A stretch of 64,000 nucleotides of DNA from Diphasiastrum complanatum (GCA_029204225.1 MU831829.1:1-64000); one strand, 5' to 3'; positions 1-11,609 are shown, counted from the stretch's first letter. Notes: a model not told the origin generated them from the letters alone. A program made the numbers and translations.

Positions 1-342
1 AAAGTACAATTTGTGAATTTGAAAAGAGGCATCTACCACATCAAATTCAAATTCAAAACACATGACAACTTCAAGTCTGGTGAAAATTGTATGCAGAAGC
101 CAATCAGCTTATTTTCCACCACATCGTTTTTCCAGCATCTGCCTAACTCAAGGAGGACACTACACCCCTAATCACATTTGGAATATATGGACGATCTAGT
201 TAAAGGACCTCTTAACAGTCAAATTACATAACACTATCTTGATGACAAAAGCTTCTTCGCACTAAATAAGACCGTGCTTCAGAAATGCTGAAATAGTTAC
301 TATAGAACTGTTAGAAAGAGTCATAACCCACCTGGCAAACAA
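1..342. other. 3' flank of PEX7, no gene seen
   Basis: AT-rich sequence downstream of the PEX7 stop codon. It probably contains the PEX7 3' UTR, transcribed on the minus strand. I see no further coding sequence, repeat or RNA gene in it. Confidence 0.5.
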
Positions 343-1290
343 TTATGCACGAGGATCCATGCCATCCTGCCAGACAAACACATTCTCATCCCATGCTGTG
401 CTTGCCAGAAGACCCTCAACAAGTGTGCTCATGTCAATGCCGACTGCAAACTCTGTATGGTGGTCATATTTTGCAAGGAGAGCATCCTCAGGCGCCATAT
501 AATCCCACATACACACAGTCATGTCATAAGAGCACGAAGAAATGAGATGTGCGCGATGAGGGGAGAATTTTACTCGTCTAACTGCGTAGGTGTGCCCCTG
601 CAGCATGGTGATCTCTCGCCGTGGATTGCGCACATCCCAAACTTTAATAGACTTATCCACCGACCCCGATACAATGATGCAATCATCATACTTGTTCCAG
701 TCACAGCTCAAAATTTCATGGTTGTGCCCAGGAATGATCAAAGAAGCATGTGGATCCCGCACATCCCATACACGCAGTGTGCAATCCCCTGAGGCTGACA
801 GAAACACATCTGCATGCCTTGGATTCCAGACAGTGGAATACACACAGTAAGAATGCTCTGCAAAAACCCTAAGGGATCGAGGCATATCAATCGTCCACAG
901 GCGGATGGTGTCGTCCCAAGAGCCACTCACAAAGCAGTCCTTCCTCACAAGATTCCAATCCACAGAATTCACCTCATGAGAATGTTCCTCAAAGCTTCGG
1001 ATCGGATTCTGTGCTGGATGCAGCGCAATATCCCACACTTTCAAGCTCCCATCGCCGCTCGCAGAAACAAGCAGATTTTCATTCTCCTCAGACCAAGTGC
1101 AATCATACAGCCCATCTGCAGAATCAAAAGAGACAACATCTACAATCCCAGTTGGAGCAAGCTCGAGCACATACTGCCGACCATTACCGATGATTCCAAA
1201 ATTCTGCGCCGTGGCTACAGCCAATCTGGTTTCTACAAAAGGACTAAATTCCACAGAGTAGCCATTATAAGCAGTCTTGAATACAGGCAT
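343..1290 (-). CDS. PEX7: Peroxisomal targeting signal 2 receptor PEX7
   Basis: PEX7 is the cytosolic WD40 receptor that binds the N-terminal PTS2 signal of matrix proteins and, with PEX5 in plants, brings them to the peroxisomal docking complex. The frame encodes 315 residues, close to the length of plant PEX7 as I recall it. It begins MPVFK and ends GMDPRA, both characteristic of plant PEX7. WD-type blade ends are visible as VWDI (about 85-88), RLW (130-132), VWDV (174-177 and 217-220), MWDY (261-264) and VWQ (306-308). The segments CDWNKYDDC (196-204) and DHHTEFAVGIDM (276-287) are family signatures. The ATG at 1290 is the first in frame; the open frame upstream has only a GTG at 1323. There is no intron, frameshift or missing blade, so it looks functional. 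No gene lies close enough to suggest shared regulation. Confidence 0.96.
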   Translation of the reverse strand: MPVFKTAYNGYSVEFSPFVETRLAVATAQNFGIIGNGRQYVLELAPTGIVDVVSFDSADGLYDCTWSEENENLLVSASGDGSLKVWDIALHPAQNPIRSFEEHSHEVNSVDWNLVRKDCFVSGSWDDTIRLWTIDMPRSLRVFAEHSYCVYSTVWNPRHADVFLSASGDCTLRVWDVRDPHASLIIPGHNHEILSCDWNKYDDCIIVSGSVDKSIKVWDVRNPRREITMLQGHTYAVRRVKFSPHRAHLISSCSYDMTVCMWDYMAPEDALLAKYDHHTEFAVGIDMSTLVEGLLASTAWDENVFVWQDGMDPRA

Positions 1291-2414
1291 GGCTTCTTTT
1301 CTCAAATTGCTGCCCCTATCCACTTTCCTAATGCCCTAAACGATTTATCTAATGTCAGATTCGCCAAAAATTAAGGGCTTTTGCAATCAGCAACAACCCA
1401 ATAACGTAATTCTTTCAGCTATGCAGCTAGTGCCCACTTATGAATGAAAACAGAACAAGCCCACAAAACCAAAAACAGCTTAGTCTCATACTGCAACATT
1501 CAACCCTGTTTAGGTTTATCCTCAGCCACAAACATCACAGGAGCACATTTTGATGTATCAGCGTGGCTCACTAAGCTTCGGTTTGGAAACAGCCCCAAAC
1601 ACAGAATGGGCGAGATGTAGATGCTTTTCTCAAGGCTTGAAGAGATTGATACACTGTGAAAGGAGTAGGAGCATCAAACAAAAAGAGCATAGTTCAAAAC
1701 AAAAAGAGCATGCATAGTAGTTCAGATCGGAGTTTGAAGTAGTTGATCATGATATATCTATGTATCATATCCTTCACTCTTGGATAAGACCGGAGTGCAC
1801 CCAAAATGATGGAAGAGAGTAATACCCAATATTAGCATCATCATCTGATGGTGACCTATGGTAGAGGCATAAGTTTCATTAAAGGAGAGATGATGATGGA
1901 ACCTTTCAAGCATACTTATCAATGGATAAGTGAGGCCTTGTATGCAATCTTAGTCATGATGAAGAATACCCTCCTCCCCAACAATGTGAGAGAGTAGGAT
2001 GAGAACCAATGAAATACACTAGTTTGCATTTTGTTAATGACGATTGAACAATGGATAGAGAACAATGGTTGGAATCTAGGCTTTCGCGTTTTCTTGTTGG
2101 TCCAAGTCATTATGCGAGTGGACTTGTAGGTGCACACGTGAGATTTCACTTTAACCCAAAAGCAAACATTAAAACAAATCCCAGTGAACAAAACCTTAGC
2201 ACAGTGCAAAGGGATATTAAGTTACACTAAGCCATGCTATCTAGACGTGCGAGTTGTTAGGGCTGGAAAAACCTGTAGGAGGGCCCACCTTTTCTAGGGG
2301 GTTGTCAAAAATCATGTCTATGCCTGACATGCCATCAAATAGACATTACAAGAAGTCTATTAAGGTTCATTAGAGATCAGTAGAAGCTTCTATCAAGTCT
2401 AGCAAAGGTCTGTA
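1291..2414. other. PEX7 upstream region, no other gene seen
   Basis: Sequence 5' of PEX7 and so likely to hold its 5' UTR and promoter. I could not identify a convincing TATA box or start site. Short open frames here have no family resemblance. A change in texture towards LTR-like sequence begins near 2230-2415. Confidence 0.4.
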
Positions 2415-2960
2415 GGCTTAGATCAACCAAAAAATATTTTCAAGGATGATACCTACCAAGGAAACTTTGGTGAATTGTTGCCGAAGTGTTAGATCCATGT
2501 CTAGTTTAGAGGATTCGAAATAATTCTTAATGTGGATATTCAGTAATCCATTGTACACGTCATTCTGAACTAGGCCAAAAATGTACTTAATAATCTTGTG
2601 AGGAGTCAAGCACTAATGCATGGTGATTGACAACATTTTATACATGTTGAGGAGATCCAAAGCACTTGGGTGAGAATGGTGATTGACAACTTTTTATACA
2701 TGTTGAGGAGATCAAAAGCACTTGGATGAGAATCAAGGTCTTGGAAGAAAAACTCCTAGGCTCCAAGGGTTTATATATAACCTACGAGAACTTGCCCTCC
2801 TTCACACTCAATTGCCGGTTTTCAGTTGCCACAAACCTCTCGTCTCCTGTATTTAGTCATTCTCGCATAAGGCTGAAGTTGATTGGATTTTGACTTTTGT
2901 TTTCTACTTGGTTGGGTGGTTTGGCTGCACAGTTGTCATGCCCACAACTGATCTTGGATT
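2415..2960 (+). repeat. Diverged LTR copy 1 (copia type)
   Basis: This segment shares blocks with 3215-3611: the run around 2558-2615 resembles 3228-3290, and the motif CTACTTGGTTGG near 2907 matches 3527. Copy 2 ends at a primer site, so both are read as diverged LTRs. Copy 1 contains a 56-bp tandem duplication (2621-2676 and 2677-2732, a few mismatches) and a TATA-like tract near 2770. Its ends are not sharply defined. Confidence 0.45.
2621..2732 (+). repeat. 56-bp tandem duplication
   Basis: Two adjacent copies, 2621-2676 and 2677-2732, both start TGGTGATTGACAAC and differ at only a few positions. It lies inside the LTR-like sequence and looks like a local duplication. Confidence 0.85.
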
Positions 2961-3214
2961 GATTATCTCGTTAGAGGTCAGCAGGCCTACCTCGACCCAT
3001 ATGTTAATTATGATTATGAGGGGTTTGGGGCCCTCAAGTGTATATGGTCATAATTAATGGTTGGAGGCCTAAACTCATGATGGTGGATTATTATGGGTCT
3101 ATCAGTGAGTCATAGGGAAACTAGATGATGTGGCCCAATTTTACGTCCATGTCCTACATATGGGATTTGACATAATCCTAGACTTGGATACACGGTAATG
3201 CTCAAAATTATTGG

Positions 3215-3611
3215 TTACACCATGTCATTCCAAACGAGGCCAATAAGGTAATTAATAACCTTGTAAGGCCCAGGCACACTAACTGGAGTTAGTGCATGGT
3301 TTAGGACAATTAGTGCATGTGTAGAGTATCAATAGCAATGAAATTTCTCATTTGGGGAGTTTATGCCTTGCATGACCACATGCACAGTGGTGACTTGAGC
3401 CTACATGGCTCTTGGAAACTCACCCTACTCCATCCATTTGGTAATTCACTGCCAAGTCCTCTCACTCTACTCTTGCTTCCTATTTCTTGGCTCAGGGGTG
3501 AAGCTACTAGAAATTGATCGATTGCTTCTACTTGGTTGGATGGTTTTGCTCCATAGTGTGTTCTCTTGTGTTTCGACTTCTAAGCAGGATCTTGAGGAGC
3601 TTTCCCTTACA
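3215..3611 (+). repeat. Diverged LTR copy 2, probable 5' LTR end
   Basis: Related to 2415-2960. It ends in ...TTACA at 3611, immediately before a copia-type primer binding site, which marks it as the 3' end of a plus-strand 5' LTR. The true 5' end is unclear. Confidence 0.5.
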
Positions 3612-3612
3612 T

Positions 3613-3624
3613 TGGTATTAGAGC
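3613..3624 (+). other. Primer binding site, tRNA-iMet type
   Basis: TGGTATTAGAGC differs by one base from TGGTATCAGAGC, the usual plant copia primer site complementary to the 3' end of initiator tRNA-Met. It sits one base after a plausible LTR end. Known for copia elements; the assignment is by motif. Confidence 0.6.
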
Positions 3625-5270
3625 AAGGCTTACAAAGATCGAAGAACTTGGAGTGGTGAAGCTTTTCATCGAATTTTTGGTGTCGATCAATTGGTATTCT
3701 CATGCAGGTGGAGAACAAGGTTCCAAGTGGGTGAATTCTCCCAGTTTCCATTTGCATGTCGTTAAAGTCTGTCTTTCTCGACTTTATCTAGGATTTATGG
3801 AAGAGTGTCCATGAAAGGCAATCTGTGATGTTTTTTTTGGAGTTTTTGCTTATGTAGCTAAAATATTTTGTAGATCTGAAAATTCCAAGAAGTGTACATT
3901 CATTCTAGGAACGATGAAATTAATGATGCATGCTAGTTCTTTTCACGATTTACAGTTCTAGACTATGTTTTTGGTCAAAAACTACTTGTTTTTCGTGATT
4001 TTTTACTAGAAATTGATAGTAAGAGCTAAGATCTAGCAAGATCAGATCATGTTGATGGCTATAATTCTGTAACTTGAGTTGCATGTGTGTGAGAAAGTGT
4101 TGCATGCCATTAATATCAACTTTATGTAGAAGAAAAAATCAAAAGATTGTCAAAAATTATCATTTTTGCAAGTTTTTTCATAAAGTTGGATAATATGCTA
4201 ATGTAAAACACCTTGTAAATTTTGCCAAAAGTTTAATCAAAGTCTTTGAAGCTTTCCCTGAAGTTAGAGCTAAGATTTCGGTGAATTGGTGATGTAGAAG
4301 GTCAAAAAAGCTAAAAAACAACCTTTTGTTGATTTTTGGGGGATGTCCTTGCTATCAATCCACAAGGGGGTCATGTTGGGAATTGTTATAGCCGGTTTTG
4401 TACTCCTCTTGACCTATCTAGCAAGCTATCAGACCTGTAATTTGGTGGTTGGGGGGCTTATGCTCCGAATCCATCAAGTAGTCTAATCGATTGATTAAGA
4501 CAGTTGGTAATGTCACTTTTGGGCTTGGGGAGGTGTTTGCACATTTTTGCATGCATGGGCCTGAAAAAAGTGCGCCATACTACATAATTTAGGATGCTCT
4601 GTTCTCACACGTGTGAAGCTGAGGTCACAGGCTGAGGTGTCAGTCATCTTGATCACTTGGTCTCCTCTGTACTATGCTTTACATCACCTAATTTGGTGCA
4701 CTATAGCTCAAGATATTGACAGGGGTATTGAAAAAATCTCTTTCTGCTCTGCTTCAATTCTTGGACACGTCTTTTAATATCTAGAATCTTGGATCCATGG
4801 GCGAGTCTACTGACTTGCAGTCTTCCATGCCATACCTATGAAAAAATTAGATCCGAAACATACTTAATGGATCTCTAAGATCTTGACCAAATTTGGCTGC
4901 ACATCTAGATTTAGCTACAAGATAGAAATCATCAATTTACGCATGCAAGTTAGTAAACTTTGCCCTAGTGAATTCAAAGGACATTAACAAGGATAAATAT
5001 TTGTTTGTACTCACATGTCCTTGATGTGCCCCATATGTCAAGAATCAATTCTTTTGCAAACAATAATAATATCATCTTAGAAGTGCAATTACCCTTGGTT
5101 TCCAAATTTTTCTAAAAGATATTCAATTCTGCAATGACTTGCATTCTAGGATCATGCCAACATACAAGAGCCAATCCTAATTCATAATACAATTCCATGA
5201 TACCTGATCCAAAATTCCAATTTACTTATTCTCATAGAAATTTTCGATCAAATGGAAAAACTACTATGCT
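3625..5270. other. Non-coding retrotransposon-like interior
   Basis: Follows the primer site at 3613, so it probably began as the leader of a copia element. I find no gag, protease or other conserved coding motif on either strand. Confidence 0.35.
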
Positions 5271-5280
5271 TAAGGGTAGG

Positions 5281-5440
5281 TGTGTTTGGATAAGGGCAGG
5301 CAAGTGACTATACCTTGGACAGAGGTATGGAATCAAGTTACCCTTGGATAAGGGATACCCTTAGAATTGTGCTTTTAGATTAAGGTACTGGTGTCCTTGG
5401 ATAAGGGCAGGTAGGCGTCTATGCCTTGGTCGGAGGTATG
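5281..5440 (+). repeat. Two-copy repeat, period 111 bp
   Basis: The approximately 50-bp segment 5281-5330 recurs at 5392-5440 with about ten mismatches. A shorter partial copy of its core (TTGGATAAGGG) lies at 5344. The function is unknown. Confidence 0.75.
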
Positions 5441-5619
5441 GTACCTAGTGAGGTGCTAGAAAGTCATTACCATGGGTGTTTTGGTTATCTTTCTAAACCT
5501 TGGGCCTCAACCTTGAACCATATCACTTTATTGGTCTTGGACCAAAGTATACAAACACAACGTGGGCAATGGGACCTAGTAGGAGGTAGCACTTTGAAGG
5601 TGTCCATTGAGTTCCCAAC

Positions 5620-6239
5620 TCCCACAAGAAAGGCATTTGAAGAGTCATAGGTTATAGAAGAAGTCTCTTGACCTTCCATAAGCCTATCAAGGTTCTTTAA
5701 CTATCCTCGGCCTCTCTCTTTCTCATTGGTTGTGCATGGAGTTCCATAGTGTATTGGAGGGTGCCATTTGCCATCTATATGAGGGGAGGAGGGTGCCCAT
5801 AGGGAGGGAGAGAGATCTCTTTTGTTTGTTATGCTTATGCTCTAGTATGGCTACTAGGGTATAGAGTGTTTTCTTGTGTGTAGTATGCTTAGGGTTTGGA
5901 TCTTGCTTATGGTATGGGACATAAGTAGGGCTTGGATCTTTAGTATCCTATGGTTTGTGGTGGTATGCTTGTGAATAGTTATTGGTTAGCAAGGGGGTGT
6001 TGGATTAGCCAAGTTGCAGGATTGCGTGTGCTAGCTAGCTATGGTTGGGTAATACTTGAGGCCACTTGTGATTAAGATTAGGGACATAGGTGGGGGAGAG
6101 ATCCATGGAGGCTTGAAGATCCTTACTTGCAGGTGGAGGCATCCTAGCTTGGAGTTGGGGAGCATCTTGGAGCTTGCAAGTTACTTGGAGGACCTTTGGA
6201 AGCACTACCTTTGGATTAGGAGGACTTCTTGACTTCATT
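5620..6239 (+). repeat. LTR-like repeat X, copy 1, joined to copia gag
   Basis: About 600 bp clearly homologous to the reverse complement of 57420-58045. In plus orientation it runs from a copia gag fragment (minus strand, near 5620-5670, with peptide SSITYDS) into a block with a TATA-like CTATATGAG near 5776, then TATGGTATGGGACATAAG near 5910, to a loss of similarity after GGAGGACTT near 6225. It resembles an LTR but no target duplication is seen. The gag junction is the same in both copies. Confidence 0.6.
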
Positions 6240-6322
6240 TGTAAAAAAAGTTGCTTATGAGATTTGAATTTGGGTGGGCAAGCATCACAAGCAATCTTAT
6301 TGACCACACCATCAACTGTTAG

Positions 6323-6940
6323 TTATGAAGTTGTATATGGTTTGTGTGTAAGACATGTCAAGAATAAAGAGAAATATTTGAAAAGAAAAGATCTTGGCCT
6401 CACAAAAGTAATTAGCTCTAATAGAAATGCAAAAGTGGTCAGATAAATAAGACAACCAAACAATTGGTGAAACAATATAACATCTAAGAACGTATTCTCA
6501 TCCTCAAGAGAGATTTTCTTACTGACCTCCATAGGTATAGAAACTGGCTTGCTATCACACATTTTGAAACGCTCCAAAATCTCTCTTACATACTTAGTCT
6601 GCGTAAGTGCAATACCATCATATCCTTGCCAAACTTCTACTCCCAAAAACAATAGTCCATCAAACCTATATCAATCATGTCAAAACTGGATGATAGGTAT
6701 TTCTTGATTGCACTAATCAAACTCTCATCATTACTTGTAATAATGAGATCATCTACACACAACACAATTTGGGTGATGTTAGAGTCACGTGCAAAGTAGT
6801 AGAGATTAGAATCCGAGGAAGTACATACCAACCCTCTAGATAGGAGGTACTCATCAAAGTGGTTGTACCAAGCACGAGGTGCTTGTTTCAATCCATATAA
6901 GGCTTTTTTTAGTTTGCATACCTTGTTTTTCATGTCTTGG
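6323..6940 (-). pseudogene. Copia reverse transcriptase fragment
   Basis: Minus-strand fragment of a Ty1/copia RT in two frames. The first piece (6933-6637) has KKALYGLKQAPRAWYNHF and the catalytic-region motif LCVDDLIIT, where the family usually has YVDD. The second (6652-6323) continues with LEVWQGYDGIALTQ, QTKYVREILERFKM and PMEVSKK, then a degraded GCLIYLTT. A frameshift near 6640 and loss of the flanking domains mark it as a dead fragment. It abuts repeat X on the left and an opposite-strand copia RNase H on the right. Confidence 0.88.
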
Positions 6941-6989
6941 CAACTAGAAATTTTGACATAACTTATTAAGAGACTAGCACTGGCTTTAG

Positions 6990-7480
6990 AACCTTCTTAG
7001 ATTTAGATTTTGTAGGTGACAAAGTGGATAGAAAATCCATTAGTGCATTTGCAACCTTTGTTTGTGATGGAGTGGTGTCTTGGCTTTCCAAAAAGCAAGA
7101 TACTAGTTCACCTCTTCAATTGGATCTGAGTATGAAGCATTGACTTCTACAACAAAGGAAGTATTGTGACTCAAAAGACTATTGGTGGAGCTTCATGTCA
7201 TGGAGGCCGAAGAGGTACCATTGATCTTTTGTGATAACTAATCAACCCAACAACTTGCAAAAAATCCCACATTCCATGCTAGGAGCAAGCACATCAAGAT
7301 TGCTCCTCACTTTGTGAGGGAGAAGGTGCAAGCAAAGGAAATCAAGCTCAACATGTGCCATCTTCAAAATGCATAGTTGACATTCTTACTAAATCTTTGC
7401 TTAAATATTCATTTATTAAGTTAAGATCAGCTCTTGGAGTTGTAGATATGTGTACTATAGTTTTATCAAGCTAAATTTGT
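6990..7480 (+). pseudogene. Copia RNase H fragment
   Basis: Plus-strand RNase H end of a copia polyprotein, with frameshifts and stops. Readable blocks are DLDFVGDKVDRKSIS, VSWLSKKQDTS, GSEYEALTSTTKEVLWLKR and IFCDN, then LAKNPTFHARSKHI. These follow the normal order for the copia RNase H, and the run ends at a polypurine tract and LTR start near 7488. It lies next to a minus-strand RT piece from another element, so at least two insertions met here. Confidence 0.85.
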
Positions 7481-7487
7481 GGAGGAG

Positions 7488-8200
7488 TGTGAAAATTGGC
7501 GAATATTAGCTTGATAAGCCCATAGTTTATTGTCCATATTGTAATTCACACGTGTGAGAGCATTTTTCCACGTGTGACGAATAGGTGTAGGTTAGTTAGA
7601 CCTAATCATAGGAGCTAGATAGCAAGTTTGGTGAAGAATTCTAAAATCTAGGACCTATCTCCACAAATATGGAAAAGTTGGTCTAGATCTAACCACCATA
7701 GATGGTATACCTAATGGTTAGGTCAAATAGACATGAGTAGGTAAACCTAATGATGACATGGCAGCTAAACACATGCCAAACCTACTCAACTAGGTTTGGC
7801 ATGTGTTTAGCCTTATCATAAAGATCAATCAACTTTTGATGTGAGATCAAGATTTTAGAGCTTTTGCTAATCTCGAGTTTCTTCTCCATTTGTGTTGTAA
7901 TTTTTTTGATGTGAATGCAATCCCAACTTAGTGTAATTAATTCTTTGATATTAGGTCATACACATGCTATGATTCACACATGTGAAGTCATTCTCAAGTT
8001 CTTTTTCATCTTAATTTGATTGTTCTTGCTTGTTTAGATCAAAATCGCCAATCTTGATCATTTTGCAATAGATTGATTGAACAAGTAGCCAATCACTCTT
8101 GAGGATCTTTTGTAGATCAATTTAGGGTCCTAAACACAAGTCTTTAACATTAATCTTAGTTAGTTACAAGCTACTTCTATTTTTTGTGACAATTGGAGTA
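7488..8200 (+). repeat. Copia 3' LTR with perfect hairpin
   Basis: Begins TGTGAAAATTGG right after the purine tract GGAGGAG (7481-7487), as expected for a 3' LTR of the RNase H fragment upstream. The right end is not defined; another copia fragment starts by about 8226. It contains a 20-bp perfect inverted repeat at 7764-7811. Confidence 0.6.
7764..7811. repeat. 20-bp perfect inverted repeat (hairpin)
   Basis: GCTAAACACATGCCAAACCT (7764-7783) is followed by an 8-nt spacer and its exact reverse complement (7792-7811). It lies within an LTR. The stem is long and perfect in sequence otherwise old enough to carry many mutations in the adjacent coding relic. Confidence 0.95.
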
Positions 8201-8225
8201 CAATTGCTTTATTTATTAATCTCAG

Positions 8226-8438
8226 GTATCATTCTTGGAGCAAGCACACTACTGGAGATAAAGTATCATTTTGTCAAAGACAAAGTATTCAACAAGGAGA
8301 TTATTATTAATCTTTTGTAGATGAGAGTTCATGACAGCAAATATATTCACAAAGGCATTGGCATTCAACAATCATTCTAAGTATAGCAATATGCTCAACT
8401 TAATACCTCAATTTTTGGGAGTTCACATTAAGGGGGAG
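8226..8438 (+). pseudogene. Copia RNase H 3' end plus polypurine tract
   Basis: Plus-strand remnant of the last part of a copia polyprotein: EIKYHFVKDKVFNKEI (about 8256-8305) matches the family block after ARSKHIE. A degraded tail follows, then the purine tract AAGGGGGAG (8430-8438) directly before an LTR start. This is a different insertion from the RNase H at 6990-7480. Confidence 0.65.
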
Positions 8439-9110
8439 TGTTAGATTTCATCCTTGATATAAATTGTAATGTGAAACCATTTCATGTAGAGTTTGCAGTT
8501 TTACTCACATTATCGAGACAATGTCAAAGGTATCGAAACCATTTGCAAAATACATGTATTGTCGACACCATTTCAAATTCGAGGGATTTTCGAACAAAAT
8601 TCAAATTGACCAAAAGTTGACAGACTGTCAAAGATTCCAAATTTGACTAAAACAGATTGAATAATGGAGCCTTACTCGCTACGTTTTGGGTCCAATCTCG
8701 TAGTCCCACACGTGGCATCTGCCATGTGAATAATGACGCATTCCATTAGGGTTATGCCATTGAAAACTATAAATAGATCAATCAGATAAATTTAGTTTTA
8801 AGTTTCAAGTTCAAGTTCAAAGTTGAAGAAGTTCTTCTTCTTCTCATAACGGTTTTGCATGTAGATTGTGTTTATAGCTTTTTTTGGTTTTGTTCTACTA
8901 TTTCTGTTATTCTTGCTTATTATGATCTAAAGTTTCTGATTGTAAATACAAGCATAACTATCTAATTCTCAATCATTTTCTACACTTGTGAATGATAAGA
9001 TGGCTGTACTTGTGAAAGTAGCGAATCGTTTTTGTTATCACATTAACTATCAATACTATTATCAACTATTTAGTCAACAATTCACTGTCAAATAGTTATT
9101 TGACTACTGC
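8439..9110 (+). repeat. Copia 3' LTR
   Basis: Starts TGTTAGATTTCATCC after a strong polypurine tract. It contains a good TATA box, TATAAATAG, at 8768-8776, the expected U3 promoter position. The 3' boundary is estimated only. Confidence 0.65.
8768..8776 (+). promoter_or_regulatory. LTR TATA box
   Basis: TATAAATAG about 330 bp into the LTR starting at 8439, a position suitable for the U3 promoter of a copia element. Confidence 0.5.
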
Positions 9111-9119
9111 ATAAATTAT

Positions 9120-11200
9120 TTTCCAGCATATACATCTATGTTCTCTTTGAAGAGATTAATCTAGAATCAAGATTTTGAATTTTCCTGCACATTATATTGT
9201 GGTGGCAACTTGTAGCTCCATAATACTTTCGCTTTTTGTGTCTAATAGGATGATTAGTACTGAAATTTATATTGGAAGACTTGTTGCACTTTTGGATTTT
9301 GAAAATAGGGATAGACATCCACTTTGAATTGCAAAAGTGCTTAGATTCATTCAAAGAGTAATCAAACAAAAGTGTTGTTGGCCCATTGGCTATACACCAG
9401 CTCAATAAATGCTTTTCTAGGAAGGTATGAATTGAAATGGTTGGAATTAGATACAAAGGACAAAACAAAATGATTGCCAAAAATCAACTGGACAATTTAA
9501 ATTTAGAAGATGTGTATGTTCAATTGAGCTTTTAATTTGAATCGACAACTACTAATCACTTACAAAAGTCAACTATAGCTATTTGAAAGAATGACTTGGG
9601 TTAATGGCACAACCATCATCCTCAACTCATCACCAACATAGAAAAATTAATCCACAAGGCTTTTTAGTCATCATTGGATGCTAATTCAGAAGAATATATG
9701 CCAATTGACTTTGTTAAAGAAGCCTTCATCAACTCAAAAAAAGAGTGTTGACAATATGCCAGTTTCAAATTAAGAGACACTAGTTAATATAACCTAAGAA
9801 AATATACATTTAGAAATATTTTGAGACCTTTTGTATATCTATGAGATTTGGATCCTCAAAAATCATGTATTGTCTTCGTATGTTGTTTCATTTTCAATTA
9901 TGATGGTTTTATGAAGTTTGTAAAAACAATTTGTTATGATGCATTGTAAAAATATATTTCTTTATATAATTTGAAGATTGAATCATAAAAAACATGATTT
10001 TAGGTTAAAATTGGATAACTTAAAAAAATACCAAAAAAAGTTACTCTTTTTTAGGTTCAAGTTCCAAAATTAATGTCATTGTGTTAAGTAATGCATTGAG
10101 ACTTGGATAATTGATCTAAACAAGAAAGGGATTGAGGGAGAAGACTATCAAGTGCCTTGTTGCACGTATTTGGTCAACCCACGTAGAACTAGATGCTACT
10201 GAAGGGCCTTTCATAGGACTCTTCTTCAGTGATCTTATTAAAATTCATAGGAGAAACTTGTAGATCAATGATTCTTTTATTGAAATTTGCCATAACCTTG
10301 AAGCATAACGAGGTATTATTTTGGTATTTGCAATGAAGAACTACAAAATGAAAAAAAAATGTAGTTATACGAAATTAAAAGAAAATGTTTACCATTCGAT
10401 AGTACTACTTCGGAAGATTATTTCTACATTGAAGGTGGCCAAAGGTTTTCAACAACTAAGGGATTTGTGGAGTATGATAGTTAGTAAAGTATTATATCGT
10501 CAAAATGCTGAAGGTAGGGAGGGTGTCATGTCCTACATGTATTTAGCCAATGTGAATGTTAAATAAAGCCATGGTGCTAAATTAGGATTAGTTTTATAAT
10601 ATAGTTAATAAGAGAGCATAAGCTCCTATGTTATTTTTGTCAATGGCGGGCTTTGTAGTATTGGTTGGAAGGCCCAACATAGTTGAATAAGGTCCCAAAT
10701 TCAAATTGGAGGCACAAAGGATCACTATAAAATAGTTGAGATTGTGAAAATAGCTAAACCTAGCTACTGGTTTGTTGCCAAGTGGCACCTAGTATGAATG
10801 AACAAGTGTCACACATTTTTTTACATACTTAGGTGATAATTAGAAGGTGATCTGAATGCGCTTACATGCTTGAGAGGTGGCCAAATTTAGCCCCAAAATT
10901 AAGATCCCAAATTATATTGAGGAATTTTGGTGACAATGCACATGACTCAATTTTACAGCTATAGGTCAGAGCGCAAAAACGACTTTTCTGCGGACTTAAC
11001 TTTTGATAGGACCTTGCCATTGTGTCTCATCCTTTTTCTATCTGAGGGACAGATCCTTGTGGTGCCTGATCCATAGTATTTTCTCTGACCACGTTTGTGT
11101 CTATCCCTAGACCGTTTTCTAGCTAGGAATCAGAATTCAATGATGACATATTCCCGGACTTACTCCCTGGTAGGACCTTTGTTGTGTGGCATTTGAATCG
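9120..11200. other. Non-coding, no gene recognised
   Basis: AT-rich sequence with short frames only. A minus-strand stretch near 9170-9300 has His/Cys residues loosely like a gag zinc knuckle, but not convincingly. I see no gene, RNA or bounded element. Confidence 0.4.
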
Positions 11201-11210
11201 GTAACTATTC

Positions 11211-11312
11211 CGTAATTGCCTTTCGGCTAATTTTTTTTCTCGTTTTTAATCAAATGTGAGAGAGATAGAGTGTAGCACAAAGAGAAAGCGAACGCTGGAG
11301 AGAGAGAGGTCA

Positions 11313-11406
<94 letters not shown>

Positions 11407-11577
11407 CAACAAAGAGAGGGAGATAGGGACAACGCACAATAGGAGAGAGAGGAGAGAGGGACATCGTAGGAGAGAGAAAGCGCAACATGAGAGAGAGAGG
11501 GATAGCGCACAACAGAGAGAGAGCAGGGGTGAGGGAGAGAGAGAACTGTCAAAAAAATCAGCCGAAAAGCAATTACG
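11211..11577. mobile_element. Inverted-repeat (MITE-like) element carrying a GA array
   Basis: The left arm 11211-11237 (CGTAATTGCCTTTCGGCTAA, then T-rich) and the reverse complement of the right arm 11551-11577 match at about 25 of 27 positions. Between them lie a long (AG)n array and flanking GA-rich sequence. The size (367 bp) and lack of coding suit a miniature inverted-repeat element. No clear target duplication is visible. Confidence 0.6.
11315..11404. repeat. (AG)45 microsatellite
   Basis: Ninety bases of uninterrupted AG dinucleotide. Open frames across it translate to Ser-Leu repeats and are artefacts. Confidence 0.98.
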
Positions 11578-11580
11578 TGA

Positions 11581-11609
11581 GGTAATGGTCCATTGGTCGG
11601 ACCATTACC
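11581..11609. repeat. 11-bp perfect inverted repeat
   Basis: GGTAATGGTCC, a 7-nt loop, then GGACCATTACC. A weaker related pair, GGTAATGG (11677-11684) and CCATTACC (11697-11704), follows. These lie just outside the MITE-like element and may be a nested structure. Confidence 0.85.

Noticed and set aside
9136..9480. Minus-strand frame with His/Cys residues like a gag zinc knuckle
   Set aside because: The spacing does not fit CX2CX4HX4C and no other gag motif is near. Too weak to call.
11227..11552. Three overlapping minus-strand frames of Ser-Leu repeats
   Set aside because: They are translations of the (AG)n array; every frame of a dinucleotide repeat is open.
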